A DNA stretch of 20,723 nt from Clostridiales bacterium (lineage in GTDB: Bacteria > Bacillota > Clostridia > Oscillospirales > Acutalibacteraceae). The stretch lies in NCBI GenBank assembly GCA_019416395.1, contig DXXH01000011.1, positions 24,726-45,448 of the forward strand, read 5' to 3'. How positions within the stretch are numbered: position 1 is the first letter of the stretch; every line of letters starts with the position of its first letter. Of this stretch, positions 13,794-20,723 are shown piece after piece. A program made the translations under genes and the position numbers. The notes under the pieces are model-generated. The model made no database searches. It was not told the DNA's origin and saw only the letters and a program-made list of their open reading frames with translations.

Positions 13794-15131
13794 TTGACCA
13801 AGGATATGACGGTGGGTTCGCCCATGAAGCTGGTCTTTAATTTTGCCATTCCCCTGATGTTCGGCAACCTGTTCCAGCAGTTTTATTCCATGGTGGATAC
13901 CATCATCGTGGGCAGGTTTTTGGGAACAGGGCCCCTGGCGGCGGTAGGCTCCACCGGTTCCATCAACTTCCTGATTTTGGGATTCTGTCTTGGCACCTGC
14001 GCCGGGTTTACCATTCCTGTAGCTCAGAGCTTCGGCTCCAAGGATATGCAGGATCTGAAACGGTACGTGGGCAATATCGTATGGCTGGCGGCGGGATTTT
14101 CCGTGATTTTCACCGTGGCCACCGTCCTTTTGTGCCGCCCCATCCTCCAGTTGATGGATACCCCTGCGGACATCATCGATGACGCTTACCATTACATTGT
14201 GGTCATTTTCCTGGGAATCCCCACCATTGTGCTGTACAACGTGCTGGCCAGCCTTCTCCGGGCCTTAGGCGACAGCCGTACCCCTGTGGTGTTCCTGGTC
14301 ATTGCCTCTCTGCTGAATATCGGCTTGGACCTGTTCCTGATCCTGGTCATTCCCATGGGGGTGGCAGGCGCCGCCTGGGCCACGGTGATTTCCCAAGGGA
14401 TTTCCGGTCTGGCCTGCTTGTTCTTCATTTGGAAGAAATTCCCCTTGCTCCACATTTCCCGGGACGACCTGACTCCCCGGAAACGCTATATGAAACGGCT
14501 GCTTGGCATGGGCGTACCCATGGGGCTGCAAAGCTCCATCACCGCTATCGGCAGCATTTTGCTGCAAACCTCTGTCAACGGCCTGGGCTCGGTGGTGGTA
14601 GCGGCAGTTACCGCTGCCAGCAAGCTCTACCAGCTGTTCGCCTGCGTCTTTGACGCCTTGGGCGTGTCCATGTCCACCTATGGGGGCCAGAATATCGGCG
14701 CCCGCCGGGGGGACCGGATCTTCGCCGGGCTGCGGGCAGGAATGGTCATCGGCAGCGTTTATTCCATACTGGCCCTGATCGCGATCATCTTTTTCGGCAA
14801 GCCCATGGCCCAGCTCTTTGTGGGCAGCAATGAAACCGCGATCATTGACCAGGCTTACCAGTTCATGGTGATACAGGTGGCCTTCTTCATTCCCCTGGCA
14901 GGCGTCAACGTCTTCCGTCTGCTGATTCAAGGCATGGGATACAGCAAGCTGGCAGTGTTTGCCGGCGTGTTTGAAATGGTGGCCCGTGGCGTGTTCGGCC
15001 TGTTCCTGGTGCCCACCTTCGGTTTCAATATGGCCTGCTTCGCCAGCCCCGCTGCCTGGGTGCTGGCAGACAGCTTTTTGATCCCCGCCTACTGCAAGGT
15101 GATGCGCCACGTAAAGCAGTACGGCCACTGA
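13794..15131 (+). CDS. MATE family multidrug efflux transporter
   Basis: A 445-aa integral membrane protein of typical MATE length with about twelve hydrophobic helices in two related halves. Family-typical stretches include the first helix region IPLMFGNLFQQFYSMVDTII (19-38), followed by VGRFLG. The cytoplasmic loop motif LLRALGDSRTPVV (154-166) is also present, as is QNIGARRGDR in the second half. Family members expel cationic drugs or metabolites in exchange for Na+ or H+. The start is a TTG at 13794, set by GGAGGTG at 13779-13785 with eight bases of spacing; an ATG four codons later is too far from that site. The gene has its own promoter and ends in a bidirectional terminator shared with the convergent c-di-GMP gene. 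The substrate is unknown. Confidence 0.94.
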   Translation: MTKDMTVGSPMKLVFNFAIPLMFGNLFQQFYSMVDTIIVGRFLGTGPLAAVGSTGSINFLILGFCLGTCAGFTIPVAQSFGSKDMQDLKRYVGNIVWLAAGFSVIFTVATVLLCRPILQLMDTPADIIDDAYHYIVVIFLGIPTIVLYNVLASLLRALGDSRTPVVFLVIASLLNIGLDLFLILVIPMGVAGAAWATVISQGISGLACLFFIWKKFPLLHISRDDLTPRKRYMKRLLGMGVPMGLQSSITAIGSILLQTSVNGLGSVVVAAVTAASKLYQLFACVFDALGVSMSTYGGQNIGARRGDRIFAGLRAGMVIGSVYSILALIAIIFFGKPMAQLFVGSNETAIIDQAYQFMVIQVAFFIPLAGVNVFRLLIQGMGYSKLAVFAGVFEMVARGVFGLFLVPTFGFNMACFASPAAWVLADSFLIPAYCKVMRHVKQYGH

Positions 15132-15151
15132 TTGGGAAACTTCTTACCTGC

Positions 15152-15187
15152 AAAAAACCGCTGAGGTCACGCCTCAGCGGTTTTTTT
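15152..15187. terminator. Bidirectional terminator between MATE and c-di-GMP genes
   Basis: A perfect 15-pair stem, AAAAAACCGCTGAGG (15152-15166) with CCTCAGCGGTTTTTT (15172-15186), and a five-base loop. It has T-runs on both strands and lies between convergent stop codons. Confidence 0.95.
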
Positions 15188-15205
15188 ATTAAGGTTGGGA
15201 AAGTT

Positions 15206-18200
15206 TTACTTCTCCTGGCTCACCAGCCGGTAAAGGTCCCCCAGCTCCATGGGCCGGTAATAATAATACCCTTGAATCAGGTCGCAGCCAGTGTTCAAAA
15301 TGATCTCATTCTGATCTTCCCGCTCCACGCCCTCAATGCACACGGTCTTCCCAAACTGGTGGCAGGCGTAGACAATGCTTCGGACAAAGTTCATCTTGGC
15401 TTCCGACTCTGTCACTTCCAGTGTCAGGGAACGGTCCAGCTTGATTATGCTACAGGGGTATTGGAGCAGCATGCGCAACGAGGAATACCCGCTGCCAAAA
15501 TCGTCCAGAGCCACGTAAATACCCAGCTTTTCGCACTGGTTCAGGAAACATACCAGCCGCTCCGGCTGCTTATCCAGACAGCTCTCCGTCAGCTCCGCCA
15601 CCAGGCTGGATCCTTTCAAGTGGTATTTCTCCAACGTTTCGTCCATAAAGCCCAGCAGCTTGGGATCGTTCAACTGGTACAGGCTTACGTTATAGCTCAA
15701 ATAGAACGCCGGGTCATACGCGTGCAGCCGCGCACAAGTGCATACCGCCTGCTCGTACACCCACCGTCCTACGGTGTGGATCATGTTGCTCCGCTCTAAA
15801 ATGGGGATAAACAGCCCCGGAGAAACATCTTTGCCCTCAAAGCTCCACCGCAGCAGCACCTCTCCCCCAATGGGCCGCCCGTTTCCCGCAGACACAATGG
15901 GCTGGATCACAATCCGGAAATGGTCCATATGGTGGTTTACGTCTTGGCACAACGCCAACACCATATTGGACATTTGCCGGATCCGCTGAATGCTGTCCGT
16001 GGTGTAGTCCACATAGTTCTGGGCCGCTTCCTGCTTGGCCACCCGGATCAGCGACACCAGATTCTCCACCAGTTCTTCCGGAGTGAAGTCTCCCCAGGGG
16101 TATTCCATCAGGGCGAACACGCACACATTGCCTACAGTGATCCCCATGCTTTCATAGCACTCTTTCAGAGTGCTCCGGATCTGTCCCGTCAGCGCCTCAG
16201 CCCCTTCCGCCTGAAACGCTGGGTTCACAATGGCCAGGCACTGCATTCCTTCCAACCGGTAAAAAGACATTTTCCAGGAAAGGTTTTCCAGCAGGGCTTC
16301 CCCGCATTTTTTCAGCAGCCTGTCTCCGAAGGCCCGGCCCTTGGTGCTGTTCACTTCCGTGATCCCGTTTAGCCGGAACCCAATGACCAAGGTTTTCTCC
16401 TGGTATTTCCGCAGCTCCGCCAGCTGTTGCAGCGCCCCGCGCTCCCGCAGGAAATTACTGATGGGGTCCACCACAAAATTGTTGTCCTGGTGGGTGATCC
16501 GGGCAGAGAAAAACAGGGGCTTTGTCTGGTCCTCGTTCCATTGCAAAATACCATAATCCTGCACCCACTGGGTATTCCCCCGGATATCCTTCACCCGGTA
16601 CCGCAAATCCCGCATAATCCGCTTTTCGCTGAGCATGCTGGTTGTATCCTGCCAATACATCTCCTGGAATTCCGGCGTATTGATCCGCTTGATCCACAGC
16701 TTAAACAGCCCATGGACCAAATTGCTCTTAAACCCGAAATCGTCCCGCATATTGTCTGAAATATAGAACAGGTCCTGTTCCATATTCCCCATGTAGAAAT
16801 AGCTGGTGTCATTGTCCTGGGTCACCGTGCGGAACAGGGTCTCCGTATCATAGCTACAGCTGCGCAGGAACTTTTTCACCGGGCTGTCCTCTTCTGTGGA
16901 ATTCTCTTTCTGCTGGGGTTTGGCCAGCCGGGGATCCTCTTCCCGCTCTTCCACAATGTTTTCCTGGTAATAGTTCCGCTTGTCCTGGTACATCATGTTG
17001 TCCGCCTGCAAAATCAGCTTTTCCAGGTTCAGCGGCTGTTCGTCCGACCACACGTACCCCACGGAGATCTGGTAGCCGTCCTGACGGATCACCCCTTGCA
17101 GGTTGAAAACGCTGTTGTGGAAATACTCCTTCTCGCAGTTGGGGCACAGGGCTAAGAATTCGTCGCCCCCCAGCCGGTACACCATTTCCGCGCCCATAAC
17201 CCCGCAAATCAGTTCGTAACAGTTGCAGATCAGCTGATCCCCTGCCTCATGGCCATGGGTGTCGTTGACCTGCTTCAACCCGGTGATGTCGCAATAGACT
17301 ACCCCCATGGATTCCAAGGACAAATCGTGGCACTGCTCCAACAGGGCATGACGGTTCAGCGCCCCTGTCAGCTGGTCGTGATAGCTCAAATCGTGCAGCC
17401 TGGTGAGCAAGTCCCGGCGCTTGAGCAGGGTGGAAATAAAATAACCGGTGGTTTTCAGCAATAATGAGAGCATGGGCAGCATGTGGCTGTCCGGATTGTC
17501 CACCCCCCAAAAGCCGATCACCTTTCCGTCCATCTCAATGGGACCCGCTGCCAGGGACCGGATCCCTTGTGGCTTGAGCAACGCGTAGGACTCCGGATAC
17601 TCCTTCCGGATCTGCTCCACGTCGTTTATCACCAGCACCTTTTCCTTCTCAAACATGGACAGCCACCAGTCAATCGAGGACAGGGGCACCTGCTGTAAAA
17701 TGTCCTTTTGCGGCACTACCGTTTGAGCGCACCATTCATAAGTGTTGGCGGAAGTTTGCATATCGGAAATCTCAAACACATAGGCCCGGTCACAGGAAAA
17801 TGTGGTGCCCAAATATTCCAGAATCTCCTGAATCCCCTCTTCCGGGTTGGCCCGGGAGATGCTCCGCCGCAAACATTGGTTCAAAATCGTCTCGCTGCGT
17901 ATGTAATAATACTCGGGCTTGGAAGAACATTCCATATCCCCGTCAATGGCTATTTCCAGACGGTATTGCTTCCCGTTCTGGCTGAGTAAAGTGTCTTTGA
18001 TGAAAAAACGCTTCTGCAATACGGGATTGTTGTGAATCCAGGAATAAAATTCCCCAGGACGCAACTTGTCATTGGTGCAGAAGGGACAGGGGTCGTCCCG
18101 CCCCTGCAGTACCTTATAGCACGGCTTGCCCGCATACTCTCCCTTTGGGCCGTAACCCAGCGCTTCCCGCAAACACTGGTTCATATACACTAACTCATGG

Positions 18201-18265
18201 GTCTCCACATCGGACACGTACACCATTTCGTCCAACTCTTCGAAGAATTCCCAGATCTTATCCAT
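15206..18265 (-). CDS. Large c-di-GMP signalling protein: PAS-GAF-GGDEF-PAS-degenerate GGDEF-EAL
   Basis: A 1,019-aa protein with no clear membrane helices, so probably cytosolic. Residues about 1-125 are PAS-like with a DPCPFC motif (C60, C63); about 140-280 are GAF-like. A GGDEF cyclase domain (about 285-430) keeps RLGGDEF (364-370) and DxTGLKQVNDTHGH. No RxxD inhibitory site is seen just upstream. A second PAS-like region (about 485-600) leads to a degenerate GGDEF domain (about 620-755) with RLEGMQCL in place of the signature. The EAL phosphodiesterase domain (about 780-1019) keeps its metal and catalytic set: E802 in EVLLRW, N859, E891 in ELTE, D921-D922 in DDFGSGYSSL, K942, E978 in EGVE and Q998. 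Both making and degrading c-di-GMP look possible. The ATG at 18265 follows AAGGTGGGG by seven bases. It is monocistronic with its own promoter. Confidence 0.93.
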   Translation of the reverse strand: MDKIWEFFEELDEMVYVSDVETHELVYMNQCLREALGYGPKGEYAGKPCYKVLQGRDDPCPFCTNDKLRPGEFYSWIHNNPVLQKRFFIKDTLLSQNGKQYRLEIAIDGDMECSSKPEYYYIRSETILNQCLRRSISRANPEEGIQEILEYLGTTFSCDRAYVFEISDMQTSANTYEWCAQTVVPQKDILQQVPLSSIDWWLSMFEKEKVLVINDVEQIRKEYPESYALLKPQGIRSLAAGPIEMDGKVIGFWGVDNPDSHMLPMLSLLLKTTGYFISTLLKRRDLLTRLHDLSYHDQLTGALNRHALLEQCHDLSLESMGVVYCDITGLKQVNDTHGHEAGDQLICNCYELICGVMGAEMVYRLGGDEFLALCPNCEKEYFHNSVFNLQGVIRQDGYQISVGYVWSDEQPLNLEKLILQADNMMYQDKRNYYQENIVEEREEDPRLAKPQQKENSTEEDSPVKKFLRSCSYDTETLFRTVTQDNDTSYFYMGNMEQDLFYISDNMRDDFGFKSNLVHGLFKLWIKRINTPEFQEMYWQDTTSMLSEKRIMRDLRYRVKDIRGNTQWVQDYGILQWNEDQTKPLFFSARITHQDNNFVVDPISNFLRERGALQQLAELRKYQEKTLVIGFRLNGITEVNSTKGRAFGDRLLKKCGEALLENLSWKMSFYRLEGMQCLAIVNPAFQAEGAEALTGQIRSTLKECYESMGITVGNVCVFALMEYPWGDFTPEELVENLVSLIRVAKQEAAQNYVDYTTDSIQRIRQMSNMVLALCQDVNHHMDHFRIVIQPIVSAGNGRPIGGEVLLRWSFEGKDVSPGLFIPILERSNMIHTVGRWVYEQAVCTCARLHAYDPAFYLSYNVSLYQLNDPKLLGFMDETLEKYHLKGSSLVAELTESCLDKQPERLVCFLNQCEKLGIYVALDDFGSGYSSLRMLLQYPCSIIKLDRSLTLEVTESEAKMNFVRSIVYACHQFGKTVCIEGVEREDQNEIILNTGCDLIQGYYYYRPMELGDLYRLVSQEK

Positions 18266-18285
18266 GGATAGTCCCCACCTTATTC

Positions 18286-18299
18286 ATCATACTTATGAT
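18286..18299. promoter_or_regulatory. Palindrome at the start site of the c-di-GMP gene
   Basis: ATCATA-CT-TATGAT, a perfect 14-bp inverted repeat. It overlaps the edge of the -10 box and the predicted start of transcription on the minus strand, a typical operator position. The binder is unknown. Confidence 0.45.
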
Positions 18300-18326
18300 T
18301 ATAGCTTAACCGCCCCCCACAATCAA
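18298..18326 (-). promoter_or_regulatory. Promoter of the c-di-GMP gene
   Basis: Minus strand TTGATT (18326-18321), 17-bp G-rich spacer, perfect TATAAT (18303-18298). The leader is about 25 bases. Confidence 0.82.
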
Positions 18327-18385
18327 GTTATTTTCCAATAGGACATTAATCCGGGACTTTTCCGGACCAACTACCGCCTCCAGGC

Positions 18386-18637
18386 GGACAGCATGGAAAA
18401 GCTCTCGCCCTGCCGCCGGGTGGACAGCGCGGGAAAGCTCTCGCCCCGCCGCCGGACGGACAGCACGGGAAAACACCCACCTCGCCGCCGAGCGGGCAGT
18501 GCGGGAAAGCACTCGCCTGCCGCCGGGCGGACAGCGCGGGAAAGCAACCGCCTCTCCGCCTCCGGGCCACGGCGCGGAAAAACACTCGCCTGCCACCGGG
18601 CGCACGGCACGAGAAAACACCCACCTCGCCGCCGGAC
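18386..18637. repeat. Minisatellite: seven imperfect ~36-bp tandem units
   Basis: Units at 18386-18421, 18422-18457, 18458-18493, 18494-18528, 18529-18567, 18568-18601 and 18602-18637 have lengths 36, 36, 36, 35, 39, 34 and 36. Most begin GGACAGC or a close variant, carry GGGAAA in the middle and end CGCCGCCGG. CCGCC-G-GGCGG palindromes form at some junctions. It occupies the gap between the c-di-GMP promoter and the phosphoglucomutase terminator. Unit lengths that break the reading frame argue against coding. There are no unique spacers, so it is not a CRISPR array. Confidence 0.9.
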
Positions 18638-18641
18638 ATAG

Positions 18642-18672
18642 AAAAAGCGCCGGGAAAAGTTCCCAGCGCTTT
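18642..18672 (-). terminator. Terminator of the phosphoglucomutase gene
   Basis: Minus strand AAAGCGC-T-GGGAA, loop, TTCCC-G-GCGCTTTTT: twelve pairs with one internal mismatch, followed by T. It lies about 45 bases after the stop codon. Confidence 0.88.
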
Positions 18673-18716
18673 GAACACTGCCTATTGTAAGCGAAAACCT
18701 TGTGGATTGAAAATCC

Positions 18717-20417
18717 TCAGGAAATTCCCAACAGCTTGGGGGAAACGTCCTTCATCTTCTGGATTTCGCCCAGGGATTCTTCCATGGTGGCGCCTTTGCC
18801 AGAGAGGTAGATCTTGATCTTGGGTTCGGTGCCGGAAGGCCGCACAATCAGCTTGCTGCCGTTGGCCAGACGGTACTCCAGCACATTGGACTTGGGCAGG
18901 TCGATAGTGCCTTCCTTGTCCCCGTAGGAAACGGATTCCTGGTAATCGCTGCGGCCCACCACCTGGGTGCCGGCGATCTCTGCAGGGGGATTCTTCCGCA
19001 GGGTGGTCATGATGTTCTCCATGGTCTTCATGCCGTCCTCGCCCTCGAAAGCAAAGTTCAAGGTGGCGTTCTGATAATACCCGTATTTCTCATACAGCTC
19101 GTTCATCACGTCCACCAAGGTCTTGCCCTGGCGCTTGTAGTAGGAAGCCATCTGGCAGATCAGCATGCTGCCGTCCACGGCGTCCTTATCCCGGACATAC
19201 CCGCCGGACAGATAGCCATAGCTCTCTTCAAATCCCAGCAGGAAGCTGTCGGCGTTACCCTCTTTGGCTTCCAGCTCGGCGATGATGTCCCCGATGTACT
19301 TAAAGCCGGTCAGGCAGCGGCGCATCTCCACGCCGTAATCCTTGGCAATGGGGTCCACCATGTCTGTGCTGACGATGGTGGTCACCGCTACCGGGTGAGC
19401 GGGCAGCTTGCCCTGCTCCTGCTTTACCTTGGCAATAAAGTTCAGCAGCAGGATTCCCACTTCGTTGCCGGTCATCAGTACATATTCGCCCTTCTGGTTT
19501 ACGGCGATGCCTACCCGGTCGCTGTCCGGGTCCGTGGCCAGCAGCAGGTCCGGCTGGACTTTCTCGCACAGCTCCAGGCCCTTTTGCAGCGCTTCCCGGA
19601 ACTCGGGGTTGGGATAGGGGCAGGTGGGGAAGTTGCCGTCCGGCTCGCTCTGCTCGGGAACCACGGTCACGTCCTTGATGCCAATGCGGTCCAGGATCCG
19701 GGTGACGCACATCTTGCCGGCGCCGTTCAAGGGGGTGTACACCAGCTTCAGGTTGCTGGCGTCGTCAATCAGGCTCTCCTTGTACACGTCGTCCAGGAAG
19801 GCGTTGACCGTCTCTTCCCCGATGTATTCAATGAGTCCCTGCTTCACCCCTTCTTCAAAGTCCATCTTCTTCACGCCGGAGAAGATGTCCAGGGCGTTGA
19901 TCTCGTTCATAATGCCGTCGGCCATATCCGATGTGACCTGGCAGCCATCGCTGCCGTAGGCCTTATAGCCGTTGTATTTGGCAGGGTTGTGACTGGCGGT
20001 AACGCAGATGCCCGCGTCGCACTTCAAATGCCGCACCGCGTAGGAAAGGGCAGGGGTGGGCATCAGCTGGGGATACAGATAGGCCTTGATCCCGTTGGCG
20101 GCCAGCACGGCGGCGGACTGCTGGGAAAACAACACGCCCTTATTCCGGCTATCATGGGCAATGGCCACGGACTGGGGCTTGCCCTGAGCGTGCTTGAGCA
20201 GGTAATTGGCAAGGCCCTGGGTCGCCTTGCGCACCGTATACACGTTCATGCGGTTTGTGCCGGCGCCGATCACTCCCCGGAGACCGCCGGTGCCGAATTC
20301 CAAATCCCGGTAAAAACGGTCGTTGATCTCCTCGGGCTGGCCTTGAATGGATTCCAATTCCTGGGTTAGGTCCGGATCGTCCAAAGGCTGCTGAAGCCAT
20401 CTTTCATACTCTGTCAT
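18717..20417 (-). CDS. pgcA: Phosphoglucomutase / phospho-sugar mutase (PgcA type)
   Basis: A 566-aa cytoplasmic enzyme, close to the usual length of Firmicutes PgcA. It has all four alpha-D-phosphohexomutase elements. The N-terminal FGTGGLRG is at 41-48. The phosphoserine loop TASHNP is at 140-145 with S142. The metal loop DPDSDR is at 296-301, the sugar loop GFEESYG at 395-401 and the phosphate-binding RPSGTEPK at 526-533. It should interconvert glucose-6-phosphate and glucose-1-phosphate, feeding UDP-glucose, glycolipid and glycogen synthesis; activity on mannose phosphates is possible for the family. The ATG at 20417 has GGGAAGG about six bases upstream. It is transcribed alone from a promoter overlapping the gap after the upstream gene and ends at a clear terminator. 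Confidence 0.95.
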   Translation of the reverse strand: MTEYERWLQQPLDDPDLTQELESIQGQPEEINDRFYRDLEFGTGGLRGVIGAGTNRMNVYTVRKATQGLANYLLKHAQGKPQSVAIAHDSRNKGVLFSQQSAAVLAANGIKAYLYPQLMPTPALSYAVRHLKCDAGICVTASHNPAKYNGYKAYGSDGCQVTSDMADGIMNEINALDIFSGVKKMDFEEGVKQGLIEYIGEETVNAFLDDVYKESLIDDASNLKLVYTPLNGAGKMCVTRILDRIGIKDVTVVPEQSEPDGNFPTCPYPNPEFREALQKGLELCEKVQPDLLLATDPDSDRVGIAVNQKGEYVLMTGNEVGILLLNFIAKVKQEQGKLPAHPVAVTTIVSTDMVDPIAKDYGVEMRRCLTGFKYIGDIIAELEAKEGNADSFLLGFEESYGYLSGGYVRDKDAVDGSMLICQMASYYKRQGKTLVDVMNELYEKYGYYQNATLNFAFEGEDGMKTMENIMTTLRKNPPAEIAGTQVVGRSDYQESVSYGDKEGTIDLPKSNVLEYRLANGSKLIVRPSGTEPKIKIYLSGKGATMEESLGEIQKMKDVSPKLLGIS

Positions 20418-20482
20418 GTGAAACCTTCCCTTCCTTGCTGGACGCCGCGGCGCCAGATATATTGTTTAGATTTCTATGATTA

Positions 20483-20511
20483 AGATTACCATTTTTTGTA
20501 ATGCCTGTCAA
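20483..20511 (-). promoter_or_regulatory. Promoter of the phosphoglucomutase gene
   Basis: Minus strand TTGACA (20511-20506), 17-bp spacer ending TGG, then TAATCT (20488-20483). The -35 box is perfect; the -10 box is weak but has an extended TGN. An ATTAC/GTAAT inverted repeat spans 20485-20502. Confidence 0.65.
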
Positions 20512-20527
20512 CTCGAAACAAGGGGCT

Positions 20528-20723
20528 TTAGGGCAGTTTCACCACATTTGTCACAATGCCTTGCGGCGTGATGTCCAAAGTCCCGTAGGTGGCGTTCCAC
20601 CCGCTCAGGCTTCCCGGATTCATCATGTAAAGCCCGTCCGCGTAATCGGTGTAGGCGTCGTGGGTATGGCCGTGAAGCAGCACTTTGGCCCCCCGTTCCC
20701 TGGCGGCGCACTCGATGGTGTAC
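20528..20723 (-). CDS. YfcE-like metallophosphoesterase (partial, C-terminal 64 residues)
   Basis: The gene enters from the right edge; only its last 64 codons are visible. They carry LLHGHTHDAYTDY, whose GHTH is the last metal-binding motif of calcineurin-like phosphoesterases. Next come NPGSLSGWNATYGTLDI and a terminal strand. NPGS followed by YGxLDI is typical of the YfcE/MJ0936-type phosphodiesterases, which cleave phosphodiester model substrates and whose natural substrates are mostly unknown. The first metal motifs are outside the window. The stop codon is 110 bases before the phosphoglucomutase start, and no terminator is visible between them. Confidence 0.85.
   Translation of the reverse strand, partial: YTIECAARERGAKVLLHGHTHDAYTDYADGLYMMNPGSLSGWNATYGTLDITPQGIVTNVVKLP

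Noticed and set aside
18386..18637. Possible CRISPR array
   Set aside because: The ~36-bp units abut directly with no unique spacers, and no cas genes are present.
18346..18678. Repeat-coded proteins in the minisatellite (110 codons minus, 82 codons plus)
   Set aside because: Unit lengths of 34, 35 and 39 bases break the frame, no ribosome site is present and the region overlaps a terminator.

Overview
The window reads as chromosome of a GC-rich, low-oxygen Gram-positive bacterium of the class Clostridia, most likely an Oscillospiraceae/Ruminococcaceae-type gut organism. The evidence is strong AGGAGG-type ribosome sites, SigA-type promoters with 17-bp spacers, GTG and TTG starts, a giant oxygen-sensitive acyl-CoA dehydratase activase, a DegV protein, an AraR-type GntR/LacI regulator and a PgcA-type phosphoglucomutase. 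I see no rRNA, tRNA, phage gene, transposase or CRISPR array. The species cannot be named from the sequence alone.

Left block (1-4848, all minus strand): a Nudix hydrolase ends at a terminator. It is followed by a near-perfect consensus promoter driving a MarR regulator and the two halves of a heterodimeric ABC exporter. The three genes overlap by 4 bases at each junction. The second half runs off the left edge. The first half carries a giant low-complexity loop of roughly 350 residues between its first two membrane helices, including a 27-bp tandem repeat.

Middle-left block (4890-7840): a ROK-family sugar kinase is divergent from the Nudix gene across two abutting palindromes. It converges, through a shared bidirectional terminator, on an AraR-like repressor. 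That repressor has an AraR-type operator overlapping its own -10 box, so autoregulation is likely. A hotdog-fold thioesterase lies upstream of it on the same strand.

Central operon (7810-13558, plus strand): a promoter containing a perfect 18-bp palindrome is followed by a roughly 200-nt leader with two strong hairpins. Then come a double-headed acyl-CoA dehydratase activase of 974 aa, a palindrome-rich intergenic element, a 438-aa 2-hydroxyacyl-CoA dehydratase-like protein, a DegV fatty-acid-binding protein and a strong terminator. The activase and the dehydratase-like part are, to my knowledge, usually one ~1,400-aa polypeptide in related bacteria; here the element sits at the split.

Right block (13700-20723): a MATE efflux protein (plus) converges on a very large c-di-GMP enzyme (PAS-GAF-GGDEF-PAS-degenerate GGDEF-EAL, minus). 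A 252-bp minisatellite of seven ~36-bp units lies upstream of the latter. Phosphoglucomutase and the end of a YfcE-like metallophosphoesterase follow, both minus strand.

The best candidates for something undescribed are the split activase/dehydratase operon with its structured leader and palindromic linker, the repeat-bearing exporter loop, and the 36-bp minisatellite. Functions proposed for these are inference.
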